Positions 16,913 to 26,325 of a DNA stretch of 64,000 nucleotides are shown here, one piece after another. Origin of the DNA: Streptomyces sp. NBC_00483 (GTDB lineage: Bacteria > Actinomycetota > Actinomycetes > Streptomycetales > Streptomycetaceae); NCBI RefSeq assembly GCF_036013745.1, contig NZ_CP107880.1:5766001-5830000 (forward strand), written 5' to 3'. A program made the position numbers and the translations under genes. Within the stretch, counting starts at the first letter, position 1, and every line of letters begins with the position of its first letter. The notes under the pieces were generated by a model. That model saw only the letters and a list, made by a program, of their open reading frames with translations. It was not told the origin of the DNA and searched no databases.

Positions 16913-18100
16913 TCAACCCACCGGCGCGCCGACAAGCATCGTGGGCGCACCCGCAACCCGGGTCAAAAACACCGTCACCGCCCGCCTCCCGAAGGGCTTC
17001 GGCATTGCCTTCCGCCGCAACTCCTCCGGCTCGACCGCCGACCCCCGCTTCTTCACCGTCAGCACGCCGACCTCCCGCTCCCGCAGCAACGCCTTCAACT
17101 TCTTCACGTTGAAAGGGAGTTGGTCGGTGATCTCGTACGCGGCGGCGTAGGGCGTGGCGTGCAGCTCGTCCGCCGTCACGTACGCGATCGTCTCGTCGAC
17201 GAGCCCGCCGCCGACCTCCTCGGCCACCTCGGCGACCAGGTGCGCCCGGATGACGGCGCCATCGGGCTCGTACAAGTACCGCCCGACGGGCCGTACTTCG
17301 GGGTCGGGAAGCCCCCTGCCCACCAGCGCCCGCGGCCCCGGAAGCAGCGTCGCCCGCATCCGCCCGGGAGCGGTCCCGAACCACAGCACCGCCTCCTTCA
17401 CGTCACCCCCGTCCGAGATCCACTCGGCGTCGGCCTCCGCGGGGATCGCCTCGTGCGGGATGCCGGGGGCGATCTTCAGCGCGGCGTGCGGCGCCTTGAG
17501 CGCGGCGGACACGGCCCAGGACAGCGGCGGGGAGTAGGCCTCGGGGTCGAAGATCCGGCCCCGACCACCCCGGCGCGCGGGGTCCACGAACACGGCGTCG
17601 TACGCGGCCGTGTCCACCTCGGTGACGTCCGCCTCGCGCACCTCGATGAGCCCCGCGAGGCCGAGCGCCTCGGCGTTCGCCCGCGCCACCTCGCACGTCA
17701 GCGGGTCCCGGTCGACGGCAAGCACCCGGATCCCCGCGCGGGCGAGCGCGATCGCGTCGCCGCCGATGCCGCAGCACAGGTCGGCCACGGAGCGCACGCC
17801 GAGCGCCTCGAAGGCGCCGGCCCGGTACGCCGCCACGCTCGTCCGCGTCGCCTGCTCGACCCCGTTCGGCGTGAAGAACATCCGGGCCGCGTCCTCGGCC
17901 CCGAACTTCGCCACCGCCCGCTGCCGCAGCCGCGCCTGGGCGAGCGCGGCCGAGACGAGTTCGGCGGGGTGCTCGCGGCGCAGTTTCGTGGCGAGGGCGA
18001 GCTCCTGGGCCGGATCGTGATCGCGGAGTTCGTCGAGCAGGGCCAGGCCCTCGGGGGCCAGGAGGGCGGAGAAGGCGGCGGGGTCGTTCACCCGGCCCAT
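16913..18100 (-). CDS. Class I SAM methyltransferase with THUMP-like C-terminal domain
   Basis: The 395-residue protein starts at ATG 18100. After an alpha-helical N-terminal region, it has a Rossmann methyltransferase domain: VADLCCGIGGDAIALA near residue 110 and VFVDPARRGGRGRIFDP near 180, a DPAR motif like those in rRNA or tRNA base methyltransferases. The C-terminal part matches the THUMP-like domain of this actinobacterial family. RNA substrate is inferred from the family. Its TGA stop lies within a TTGAGG of the adjacent repeat block. It diverges from the deacetylase pair. Confidence 0.85.
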   Translation of the reverse strand: MGRVNDPAAFSALLAPEGLALLDELRDHDPAQELALATKLRREHPAELVSAALAQARLRQRAVAKFGAEDAARMFFTPNGVEQATRTSVAAYRAGAFEALGVRSVADLCCGIGGDAIALARAGIRVLAVDRDPLTCEVARANAEALGLAGLIEVREADVTEVDTAAYDAVFVDPARRGGRGRIFDPEAYSPPLSWAVSAALKAPHAALKIAPGIPHEAIPAEADAEWISDGGDVKEAVLWFGTAPGRMRATLLPGPRALVGRGLPDPEVRPVGRYLYEPDGAVIRAHLVAEVAEEVGGGLVDETIAYVTADELHATPYAAAYEITDQLPFNVKKLKALLREREVGVLTVKKRGSAVEPEELRRKAMPKPFGRRAVTVFLTRVAGAPTMLVGAPVG

Positions 18101-18182
18101 TGTGGGCCAGGCGGGCGACGGTGCGCGCCAGGCGGAGGTGTCGGCTCCGGAACGGGCCCGTGAGCTGTAAGGATCCGGCGCC

Positions 18183-19151
18183 ATGCAACTAGTACGACAA
18201 AATGAGAAACACGCCTCAAAGGGGACTCGGAAGAGACCCGGTAAGAGACCCGGCGCGACGACCGGCGTCCGCCTCCTCGCCGGCCTGCTCGCCGCGTCCG
18301 CCCTCGCCACCGGGTGCGCGGCCGGCACCCCGGAGCGGACCCCCGTGAAACCGGCCCCCGGCCAACAGGGCCTCCAGGCCGCTCCCGCCCGGGCCCTCGA
18401 CTCGTACGCGACGAAGCTGCGCGCCCAGCGGGCCGCGCTCGTCGCGGCGACCAAGCGCTGGGGCCTCGCCGACGTGCCGCTCACCGCCCCGCGCCCACCG
18501 GCGAAGAAGCCGGTCATCGAGGCGCGGACGGGCTTCGAGGTCGACGGCCAGAAGAAGCTCGGCCTGCCGCCGGTGTTCACGACGATCCCGACCAAGGACA
18601 AGGTCGTCTTCCTCACCATCGACGACGGCGCCGAGAAGGACCCGCGGTTCCTGAAGATGATGAGCGAGCTGCGGATCCCGTACACGGCGTTCCTGACCGA
18701 CGCCGAAGTCAGGCCGAAGTACGGCTACTTCAAGAAGATGCAGGCCCGCGGCGTCACCCTCAACAACCACACGCTCCACCACCCGTTCCTGCCCGCCCTC
18801 TCGTACGCGCGTCAGAAGCACGAGATCTGCGGCATGCAGGACGTCATCGAAAAGAAGTACGGCAAGCGGCCCACGCTCTTCCGACCGCCGTTCGGCGACT
18901 ACAACCAGAACACCCTGCGCGCCGCCAAGGCCTGCGGCATCGAGTACGCCCCGATCTGGAACGCAGAGGCGTTCGTGGACCGCATGGACTACCGAGAGTG
19001 GGACCGCAGCATCCATCCGGGCGACATCCTGCTCACGCACTTCAGGGGCCGCAAGGACTGGAAGGGCACGATGCCCGACATGATCCGGAACCTCATGAAG
19101 TACCTCACCGACCGGGGCTACGCGGTGGCGCGCCTGGAGGACTACCTGTGA
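18183..19151 (+). CDS. Polysaccharide deacetylase-family lipoprotein
   Basis: The 322-residue product has a basic N-terminus and a hydrophobic stretch ending in lipobox ALATGC (Cys near residue 45), so it is probably a membrane-linked lipoprotein. The C-terminal NodB-type domain has FLTIDDGAEKDP (catalytic/metal Asp pair), NNHTLHHPFLPAL (H-x3-H metal site) and RPPFGDYNQNT. A divalent-metal-dependent deacetylase acting on a cell-surface glycan is likely. The stop overlaps the GTG of a shorter homologue (GTGA), so they are coupled duplicates. Confidence 0.87.
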   Translation: MQLVRQNEKHASKGTRKRPGKRPGATTGVRLLAGLLAASALATGCAAGTPERTPVKPAPGQQGLQAAPARALDSYATKLRAQRAALVAATKRWGLADVPLTAPRPPAKKPVIEARTGFEVDGQKKLGLPPVFTTIPTKDKVVFLTIDDGAEKDPRFLKMMSELRIPYTAFLTDAEVRPKYGYFKKMQARGVTLNNHTLHHPFLPALSYARQKHEICGMQDVIEKKYGKRPTLFRPPFGDYNQNTLRAAKACGIEYAPIWNAEAFVDRMDYREWDRSIHPGDILLTHFRGRKDWKGTMPDMIRNLMKYLTDRGYAVARLEDYL

Positions 19152-19777
19152 CACCGCGTGGGCCGCGGGCGCGGCTGCTCGGCTGCGCCCTGGCCGCCGT
19201 TCTGCTCACCGGGTGCGCGCGGGAGGCCGCCCCGCCGCCGCGCCCTGCGGCGGGCGCAGAGGCGGCGGTCCCGCCGGTCGTCTCCCGCGTCCCCACCCGC
19301 GACAAGGTGGTCTTCCTCGCGTACGAGGACGGGGCCGGGCGGGACCCCCGCTTCGTCGGCCTGGTCCGCGACCGACGCCTCCCGGTCTCGCTGTTCCTCG
19401 CGGGCCCGGGCGTGGGCCGCCTCGGCGAACTGACCGCCCTGGGCGCCCGGGTGCAGAACCGCACCCTCACCCACGCCCTCCTGCCGGGCCTCGGATACGT
19501 GGAGCAGCACGCCGAGATCTGCGGCCAGCGCGACCGCGTCGAGGCCCGCTTCGGGGCGGCGCCCCGCCTGTTCCATCCGCCCCGGGGCGCGTACGACGCG
19601 AACACGCTCCAGGCGGCGGCCGAGTGCGGCGTCGACGCGATCGTCCTGTGGCGCGAGCCGGCGGAGCGGTTGCGCCCCGGCGACATCCTCGGGGCGCGGG
19701 CGGAGACCACGCCGGCTCTCGTGCGCCGTATCGAGGCCGAGGGGTACGAGGTGGCGGCCCTGGAGGACTACCTGTGA
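19148..19777 (+). CDS. Degenerate polysaccharide-deacetylase-like lipoprotein
   Basis: The 209-residue product starts at GTG 19148, overlapping the upstream stop. It has a short signal and lipobox LLTGC. It aligns along its length with the preceding deacetylase (VPTRDKVVFLAYEDGAGRDPRF, LSYARQKHEICG/LGYVEQHAEICG, LEDYL end). Metal residues are altered: IDDG becomes YEDG and the first His of the HTLHH site is Arg (NRTLTH). It is probably not an active deacetylase; it may bind glycans or act with its partner. Confidence 0.8.
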   Translation: MTPRGPRARLLGCALAAVLLTGCAREAAPPPRPAAGAEAAVPPVVSRVPTRDKVVFLAYEDGAGRDPRFVGLVRDRRLPVSLFLAGPGVGRLGELTALGARVQNRTLTHALLPGLGYVEQHAEICGQRDRVEARFGAAPRLFHPPRGAYDANTLQAAAECGVDAIVLWREPAERLRPGDILGARAETTPALVRRIEAEGYEVAALEDYL

Positions 19778-19809
19778 GCCGCCGGTCCACCGATCAGCGA
19801 CGGAGTCGA

Positions 19810-19836
19810 TTAGCAGTCCGCTTGACCGAGTGCTAA
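19810..19836 (+). promoter_or_regulatory. CIRCE element 1 (HrcA operator)
   Basis: TTAGCAGTC and GAGTGCTAA are separated by nine bases. This matches the CIRCE consensus TTAGCACTC-N9-GAGTGCTAA with one mismatch. It overlaps the -35 of the groES promoter, as expected for HrcA repression. Confidence 0.85.
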
Positions 19837-19851
19837 TCGCAGTCATAGTCT
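19822..19851 (+). promoter_or_regulatory. Vegetative promoter of groES-groEL
   Basis: TTGACC (19822-19827) and TAGTCT (19846-19851) are 18 bases apart. The -35 lies within the first CIRCE element. Transcription should begin near 19858, at the second CIRCE element. Confidence 0.75.
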
Positions 19852-19857
19852 CGGCCC

Positions 19858-19882
19858 TGGCACTCACCACTGGAGAGTGCCA
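19858..19882 (+). promoter_or_regulatory. CIRCE element 2 (HrcA operator)
   Basis: TGGCACTC and GAGTGCCA are separated by exactly nine bases, a variant CIRCE inverted repeat at the transcription start region. Two operators flank the promoter. Confidence 0.8.
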
Positions 19883-19980
19883 ACAGCGACGGGCAGGTCC
19901 GGCACCCGCGACGACGGATCCACCTGGTCGCCACCCCAGACTGTTAACCCCGTGAGATCTCCGAAGGGGGAGACCGGATC

Positions 19981-20289
19981 GTGACGACCACCAGCTCCAA
20001 GGTTGCCATCAAGCCGCTCGAGGACCGCATTGTGGTCCAGCCGCTCGACGCCGAGCAGACCACGGCCTCTGGCCTGGTCATTCCGGACACCGCGAAGGAG
20101 AAGCCCCAGGAGGGCGCTGTCCTCGCCGTGGGCCCGGGCCGCTTCGAGAACGGCGAGCGCCTTCCGCTCGACGTCAAGGTCGGCGATGTCGTGCTGTACA
20201 GCAAGTACGGCGGCACCGAGGTGAAGTACAACGGCGACGAGTACCTCGTCCTCTCGGCTCGCGACGTGCTCGCGATCGTCGAGAAGTAA
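19981..20289 (+). CDS. groES: Co-chaperonin GroES
   Basis: GroES caps the GroEL folding chamber. The 102-residue protein has family motifs [13 protein letters not shown], the mobile loop around [21 protein letters not shown], and [22 protein letters not shown] 19981 follows a GGGGGAGA ribosome-binding site. It is the first gene of the groES-groEL operon under two CIRCE elements, so it should be repressed by HrcA and induced by heat. Confidence 0.97.
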   Translation: MTTTSSKVAIKPLEDRIVVQPLDAEQTTASGLVIPDTAKEKPQEGAVLAVGPGRFENGERLPLDVKVGDVVLYSKYGGTEVKYNGDEYLVLSARDVLAIVEK

Positions 20290-20335
20290 TTCACCGAGGC
20301 TTTTGAAGCTTCACCGAAGCAGAACGCTTTGAACT

Positions 20336-20377
20336 GCGCCCCTGGCCCCCGCTGAGAATGCCGGGTGCGAGGGGCGC
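20336..20377 (+). other. Hairpin between groES and groEL
   Basis: GCGCCCCT (20336-20343) can pair with AGGGGCGC (20370-20377) in the 118-base intergenic region. It could stabilise, process or attenuate the transcript; no U-tract follows. Confidence 0.45.
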
Positions 20378-20398
20378 GGTTCGTTTCGAGAGGACTGA

Positions 20399-22033
<1,635 letters not shown>

Positions 22034-22052
22034 CCTGCTCCGCTGAAGTAAC

Positions 22053-22096
22053 CCGAGGCCCGGCTCCCCGTCGCGGGGGGCCGGGCCTCGGCTTTT
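22053..22096. terminator. Terminator after groEL
   Basis: CCGAGGCCCGG (22053-22063) pairs with CCGGGCCTCGG (22081-22091), followed by GCTTTT. It lies between convergent groEL and the SDR gene and can act on both. Confidence 0.85.
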
Positions 22097-22117
22097 GCTC
22101 TTCGTGGAGCAACTCCC

Positions 22118-22891
22118 TTACTGGGGACCGTACTTGCGGCCCGTGCGGGAGGTGATCCCGCCCAGCAGGACCCGCGGCGTCACCTTCACCACGCCCATCA
22201 GGGCCTTGTACCGGGGGTCCGGGATCGACAGCGACTTGCCACGCGCGAGGTCCGCGAGCGCCGCCGACACCAGCTTGTCCGCGTCGAGCCACATCCACTT
22301 CGGGATGTTGCCCGTGCCCATTCCGGCCCGCTCGTGGAACTCCGTACGGACGAACCCGGGGCACAGTGCCATCAGTCGGACCCCACTGCCCGCGAGGTCC
22401 TTCGCCGCGCCCTGCGTGAACTGCACGACCCACGCCTTCGAGGCGCCGTACGTACCGCGCGGCACGAACGCCGCCACCGACGCCACGTTGACCACGCCAC
22501 CGCGCCCACGCTCGCGCATCGCCCCCGCGGCCGCCGACGTCAGCCGCAGCACCGCCTCGCAGTGCACCTTCAGCATCGTCAGCTCGTCGGCCATCGGGAC
22601 CTCGAGGTAGTGCCCCTTGTTGCCGAACCCGGCGTTGTTGACCAGCAGATCGACCGCGGCCTTACGGTCCGTCAGGCGCGCCTCGACCGCCGCGATCCCG
22701 TCCTCCGTGGCCAGGTCGGCGGTGAGCACCTCGGCCTCGATGCCGTGCCGGTCGTGCAGCTCTGTCGCCTGCTCGTGCAGCCGCTTGGTGTCGCGCGCGA
22801 CGAGCACCAGGTTGTGCCCGTCGGTGGCGAGTTGCCGTGCGAACGCGGCGCCGATGCCCGCGGTGGATCCGGTGATCAGGGCGGTAGTCAT
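22118..22891 (-). CDS. Short-chain dehydrogenase/reductase
   Basis: The 257-residue SDR has the cofactor-binding TGSTAGIGAAFA, NNAGFG, the catalytic Ser region VNVASVAAF, and the YGASK active site. The preserved Tyr-x3-Lys and Arg after the first strand (VARDTKRL) suggest NADP preference. Substrate is unknown. The start codon is six bases after a -10-like TAACCT and has no Shine-Dalgarno, so a leaderless mRNA is likely. It is convergent with groEL. Confidence 0.9.
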   Translation of the reverse strand: MTTALITGSTAGIGAAFARQLATDGHNLVLVARDTKRLHEQATELHDRHGIEAEVLTADLATEDGIAAVEARLTDRKAAVDLLVNNAGFGNKGHYLEVPMADELTMLKVHCEAVLRLTSAAAGAMRERGRGGVVNVASVAAFVPRGTYGASKAWVVQFTQGAAKDLAGSGVRLMALCPGFVRTEFHERAGMGTGNIPKWMWLDADKLVSAALADLARGKSLSIPDPRYKALMGVVKVTPRVLLGGITSRTGRKYGPQ

Positions 22892-22897
22892 GCGCCA

Positions 22898-22903
22898 AGG
22901 TTA
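22898..22903 (-). promoter_or_regulatory. -10 element of probable leaderless SDR promoter
   Basis: On the minus strand TAACCT lies six bases before the ATG at 22891. No Shine-Dalgarno is visible. Confidence 0.4.
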
Positions 22904-22967
22904 ATGAGCGCGGAGTGGTGCTCGTGATCACGGCCCCGGGGCGTGGGAACGGCCGGCCGCAACGAGC

Positions 22968-23636
22968 CTACGAGCCGTACTTCTCGACGTACTCCCGCGC
23001 GGAGCGAACCGCCTCCGGATGCAGCGCGTCCCCCGCGGCGAGCAACCGCGGCAGCAGCTCCCGCTCGGTCGTCACCGCACGGAACTGAAGGGCCACGGTG
23101 ACCTCGTGGTCCGGCCGGTGCACGACCTCGATGGAGTCGCCCGCCCGGATCTCGCCCGGCTCGATCACCCGCAGATACGCCCCCGGCGCCCCTTCCCGGG
23201 TGAACCGCTTGACCCAGCCCCGCTCGCCCAGGTGCCCCTGGAAGGTCCGGCACGGAATCCGGCTCGACGTGACCTCCAGGAGAAGCTCGGCCCCGACCCG
23301 CCAGCGCTCGCCGATCCGCGCGCCCGACACGTCGACCCCTTCGGTCGTGAGGTTCTCGCCGAACGTGCCGCTGGGCAGCGAACGGTCCAGCTCCTTGCCC
23401 CACGCGTCCAGGTCCTCACGCGCGTACGCGTACACGGCCTGGTGGTCCCCGCCGTGGTGCCGCAGGTCGCACACCGCGTCCCCGGCGAGCCCGCTCGCGC
23501 CGGTCCCCTTGGGGCCCGGCGCCGACACCCGCACGGGACCGGTGACCGGCCGCTTGTCGATGCCCGTGACTCCCTCGGGCTGGTCCGTGTACTCGGCGGA
23601 CTCGGGCCGCCCCAGATTCAGCGACAGAAGCTTCAT
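22968..23636 (-). CDS. MOSC-domain protein
   Basis: The 222-residue protein matches stand-alone MOSC proteins of the YiiM type. The conserved features are DLRHHGGDHQAVYAYAREDLDAW, SGTFGENLTTEGVDV and SRIPCRTFQGHL, whose Cys is the family's putative sulfur or molybdenum-cofactor ligand. Activity is inferred from family: reduction of N-hydroxylated compounds or sulfur-carrier chemistry linked to molybdenum cofactor. ATG 23636 is seven bases from a TAGCGT -10. It diverges from a LysR regulator only 81 bases away, which suggests control by it. Confidence 0.88.
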   Translation of the reverse strand: MKLLSLNLGRPESAEYTDQPEGVTGIDKRPVTGPVRVSAPGPKGTGASGLAGDAVCDLRHHGGDHQAVYAYAREDLDAWGKELDRSLPSGTFGENLTTEGVDVSGARIGERWRVGAELLLEVTSSRIPCRTFQGHLGERGWVKRFTREGAPGAYLRVIEPGEIRAGDSIEVVHRPDHEVTVALQFRAVTTERELLPRLLAAGDALHPEAVRSAREYVEKYGS

Positions 23637-23643
23637 GTGCGGA

Positions 23644-23711
23644 ACGCTACGGGACCGACACCCAAAGCCGCCACGCATTATCCGGCGCGATCCCCAAGAG
23701 TCGCTTATGCT
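23644..23711. promoter_or_regulatory. Divergent promoter region, MOSC and LysR genes
   Basis: A minus-strand -10 TAGCGT (23649-23644) is seven bases from the MOSC ATG. A plus-strand -10 TATGCT (23706-23711) is six bases from the LysR GTG. Both mRNAs look leaderless. Between them, near 23680, is a T-N11-A candidate LysR site flanked by AT pairs (TTATCCGGCGCGA). Confidence 0.45.
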
Positions 23712-23717
23712 TGAGGG

Positions 23718-24614
23718 GTGATCGAGGCCCGTCATCTCCGTGTCCTGCGCGCCGTCGCCGCCACCGGCTCCTTCTCCGCGGCGGCCCGCGAGCTGGGTTG
23801 CACCCAGCCCGCCGTGAGCCAGCAGATGAAGGCCCTGGAGTCCTCGGCCGGCACCCCGCTGCTGATCCGCACCGGCCGCGAGATGCGCCTGACGCAGGCC
23901 GGCGAGGCCCTCGTGCGGCACGCGTCGGGCATCCTCGCCGGGCTCACGGCCGCAGAGGAGGAGATCGCCGCGATCGCGGGCCTGCGGGCCGGCCGGGTCC
24001 GCCTCGTCTCGTTCCCCAGCGGCAGCTCGACGCTCGTCCCGACGGCCCTCGCTGCCCTGCGCTCCGAACACCCCGGCACGCGCGTGTCGCTGGTCGAGGC
24101 CGAACCGCCCCGCTCCGTGGAGATGCTCCGCGAGGGCGACTGCGACGTCGCGCTGGCCTTCCGGTACGAGGGCGCGCACGCCGGAGAGGACTGGGAAGAC
24201 CTCGTCGTACGGACGCTGTTCGCGGACCGGCTCGTGGGCCTCGTGCCCGAGGGGCACGCGCTGGCCGGAGCCGGCTCGGTCACCATCGACGCGTTCGCGG
24301 ACGAGCCGTGGATCGCGGGCTGCCCGCGCTGCCGCCGCCAGCTGGTCGAGGTGTGCAGGGGCGCGGGATTCGCCCCCCGCATCGACTTCGCGACGGACGA
24401 CTACCCGGCGGTGGTCGGGCTCGTCAGCGCCGGGCTCGGCGTGGCGGTACTCCCCGAACTGGCCATCGAGTCTGTTCGCCCCAAGGGTGCACGCACAGTG
24501 ACCGTCGAGCCCGCGGTGCGCCGCGAGATCGTCGCGCTCACCCTGCCCGATCTGGCCCAGGTGCCCGCGGTCCGCGCGACCCTCGACCACCTCGCGAAGG
24601 CCGCGACACGCTGA
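23718..24614 (+). CDS. LysR-family transcriptional regulator
   Basis: The 298-residue protein has an N-terminal winged HTH (IEARHLRVLRAVAATGSFSA, CTQPAVSQQMKALE) and a C-terminal periplasmic-binding-like effector domain. The effector region contains CPRCRR, an unusual Cys pair near residue 200. As is usual for LysR regulators, it is transcribed divergently from a likely target, the MOSC gene. Effector is unknown. GTG 23718 puts the start right at the conserved HTH. Confidence 0.9.
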   Translation: MIEARHLRVLRAVAATGSFSAAARELGCTQPAVSQQMKALESSAGTPLLIRTGREMRLTQAGEALVRHASGILAGLTAAEEEIAAIAGLRAGRVRLVSFPSGSSTLVPTALAALRSEHPGTRVSLVEAEPPRSVEMLREGDCDVALAFRYEGAHAGEDWEDLVVRTLFADRLVGLVPEGHALAGAGSVTIDAFADEPWIAGCPRCRRQLVEVCRGAGFAPRIDFATDDYPAVVGLVSAGLGVAVLPELAIESVRPKGARTVTVEPAVRREIVALTLPDLAQVPAVRATLDHLAKAATR

Positions 24615-24643
24615 ACGCGGAGGCGGGCGCGCCTCGGCACGCC

Positions 24644-24685
24644 TACCTCCGCAGGCCGTTCAGGTACCTCCGCAGGTCGTTCAGC
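24644..24685. repeat. 21-bp tandem repeat, two copies
   Basis: Units at 24644-24664 and 24665-24685 (TACCTCCGCAGG-C/T-CGTTCAG) differ at two positions. They lie in the 90-base gap between the LysR and whiD 3' ends. Confidence 0.75.
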
Positions 24686-24704
24686 TTCGTGCAGAAACGT
24701 TCCT

Positions 24705-25046
24705 TCAGTTGTGCGCGCCGCTTGTGGCGGCCTGTCCTCCACTTGGGGCCGACGCCGTGACGAGCCGATTGCGGGCCCGTCCCATGAGCTCTTCGCGCTC
24801 GTCCTCCGTGAGGCCGCCCCACACGCCGTACGGCTCACGCACCTGTAGGGCGTGAGCAGCGCACTCCGCGCGCACCGGGCACCTCATGCAGACCTCCTTG
24901 GCCGAGTTCTCACGGGCGCTGCGTGCCGCCCCACGTTCGCCCTCCGGGTGGAAGAAGAGAGAGCTGTCCACCCCGCGGCAGGCCGCGAGGAGCTGCCAGT
25001 CCCACAGATCGGCGTTCGGTCCGGGAAGGCGGGAGAAATCTGCCAT
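24705..25046 (-). CDS. whiD: WhiD, WhiB-like iron-sulfur developmental regulator
   Basis: WhiD is a [4Fe-4S] Wbl protein needed for late spore maturation in Streptomyces. The 113-residue product begins MADFSRLPGPNADLWDWQ and has four cluster ligands: Cys23, then CMRCPVRAEC at about 53-62. The GVWGGLT turn and a basic C-terminal RARNRLV region follow. Sequence and location beside bldM match S. coelicolor WhiD as I know it. Wbl proteins act with the principal sigma factor. It diverges from bldM across a 392-base regulatory region. Confidence 0.95.
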   Translation of the reverse strand: MADFSRLPGPNADLWDWQLLAACRGVDSSLFFHPEGERGAARSARENSAKEVCMRCPVRAECAAHALQVREPYGVWGGLTEDEREELMGRARNRLVTASAPSGGQAATSGAHN

Positions 25047-25438
25047 TGCTGTGTCCCCTTGTAGCCGTTCAGACGCGGATACGGTGCCCATGACCGTACA
25101 TCTACTGTCTAAGGAGATGAAAATATGACTCATTGCGAATCTAGCTACAGACACCAGTAAAAGGAAGGAAAACCTTCCAAATGGGGCATAGCTTGTGATG
25201 AAACCTTGTGGGTCCGCCGCGCTGTCCGCACCGTGTTCGCGCCCTCACGTAGAGTGCCGAAGGAGGCCGTCCGACCCGTAACTCTTTCGAGTGACCGTCG
25301 TTGAGAGTGCGGAGGCGGTTGAAAGAACAAGCGCTCGGGCAGGTGTCCGATTGCCTTGTTGAATGTCGACCGCACAGGTGACGATTCGTACACAGCCTGG
25401 AGGCTCAAGGTGACGCGCATCAGCTGCGGAGGACGGTC
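25047..25438. promoter_or_regulatory. whiD-bldM divergent regulatory region
   Basis: This 392-base gap holds no gene. It contains an unusually AT-rich patch (about 25100-25200), a palindrome GGAAGG-AAAA-CCTTCC at 25163-25178, a GACAC at 25150-25154 of the kind bound by WhiA, and the bldM sigma-BldN promoter at 25277-25304. whiD promoter elements could not be fixed with confidence. Confidence 0.6.
25277..25304 (+). promoter_or_regulatory. Sigma-BldN promoter of bldM
   Basis: CGTAAC (25277-25282), 16 bases, then CGTTGA (25299-25304). This equals the published S. coelicolor bldMp1 sequence recognised by the ECF sigma factor BldN. The 5' leader would be about 125 bases. Confidence 0.9.
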
Positions 25439-26050
25439 ATGACATCCGTCCTCGTCTGCGACGACTCCCCGCTTGCCCGAGAGGCGCTGCGCCGCGCGGT
25501 CGCGACCGTGCCCGGCGTCGAGCGCGTGACGACCGCGGCCAACGGCGAGGAAGTCCTCCGCCGCTGGGGCGCCGACCGCTCGGACCTGATTTTGATGGAC
25601 GTACGCATGCCCGGTCTGGGCGGCGTCGAGACAGTGCGGCGGCTGCTCTCCGCCGATCCCGGTGCGCGCATCATCATGCTCACCGTGGCCGAGGATCTGG
25701 ACGGTGTGGCCCTCGCGGTCGCCGCCGGCGCCCGCGGGTATCTGCACAAGGACGCCTCGCGCGCCGAGCTGCGGGCCACGGTGACGCAGGCGCTCGCCGA
25801 CCCGACCTGGCGGCTCGCCCCGCGCAGACTGCGCTCGGCCGAGATGGGGGCCGCCCCCACGCTCACCGCGCGGGAGATCCAGGTGCTCGAGGGCATGAGC
25901 CACGGGCGGTCCAACGCCGAGATCGGGCGTGAGCTGTTCCTCTCCGAGGACACGGTCAAGACGCACGCGCGTCGCCTCTTCAAGAAGCTCGGCGCCTCGG
26001 ACCGTGCGCACGCGGTGGCGCTCGGGTTCCGCTGGGGCCTGGTTCGCTGA
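25439..26050 (+). CDS. bldM: BldM, response regulator for aerial growth and sporulation
   Basis: The 203-residue protein has an N-terminal receiver domain (VLVCDDSPLAREAL, LILMDVRMPG with Asp54, YLHKDAS) and a C-terminal LuxR/FixJ-type HTH (LTAREIQVLEGMSHGRSNAEIGRELFLSEDTVKTHARRLFKKLG). In Streptomyces, BldM is an orphan regulator that activates development as a homodimer, or as a heterodimer with WhiI. Its promoter is a perfect sigma-BldN site. Position next to whiD and shbA matches the known arrangement. Confidence 0.96.
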   Translation: MTSVLVCDDSPLAREALRRAVATVPGVERVTTAANGEEVLRRWGADRSDLILMDVRMPGLGGVETVRRLLSADPGARIIMLTVAEDLDGVALAVAAGARGYLHKDASRAELRATVTQALADPTWRLAPRRLRSAEMGAAPTLTAREIQVLEGMSHGRSNAEIGRELFLSEDTVKTHARRLFKKLGASDRAHAVALGFRWGLVR

Positions 26051-26072
26051 CGAGCCGCTGATCGGCACACCC

Positions 26073-26092
26073 CCGCGCCCTCCGGGGCGCGG
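26073..26092 (+). terminator. Hairpin after bldM
   Basis: CCGCGCCC (26073-26080) pairs with GGGCGCGG (26085-26092) around a four-base loop, 22 bases after the bldM stop. No U-tract. Confidence 0.55.
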
Positions 26093-26325
26093 TGGACCCG
26101 CCGTGAGGGGGGCCGCTCCGGCCCGTCGCGCCGCGCTTTTCGACGCTTCGCGCGCGATGCCGCATCCTTGGGGGTGTGGAGTTCCTCGGGGACGAGTCGG
26201 GCGAGCAGGGTCAGCGAGAGGGGAGGGCGCAGGAGATGAGTTCCGGCGCACCTGCTCATAACGCTTCGGTGCACAACTACGGGCACGGTGTCACGGACCG
26301 GAAGGTGTCGGGGCACCATGGACCG

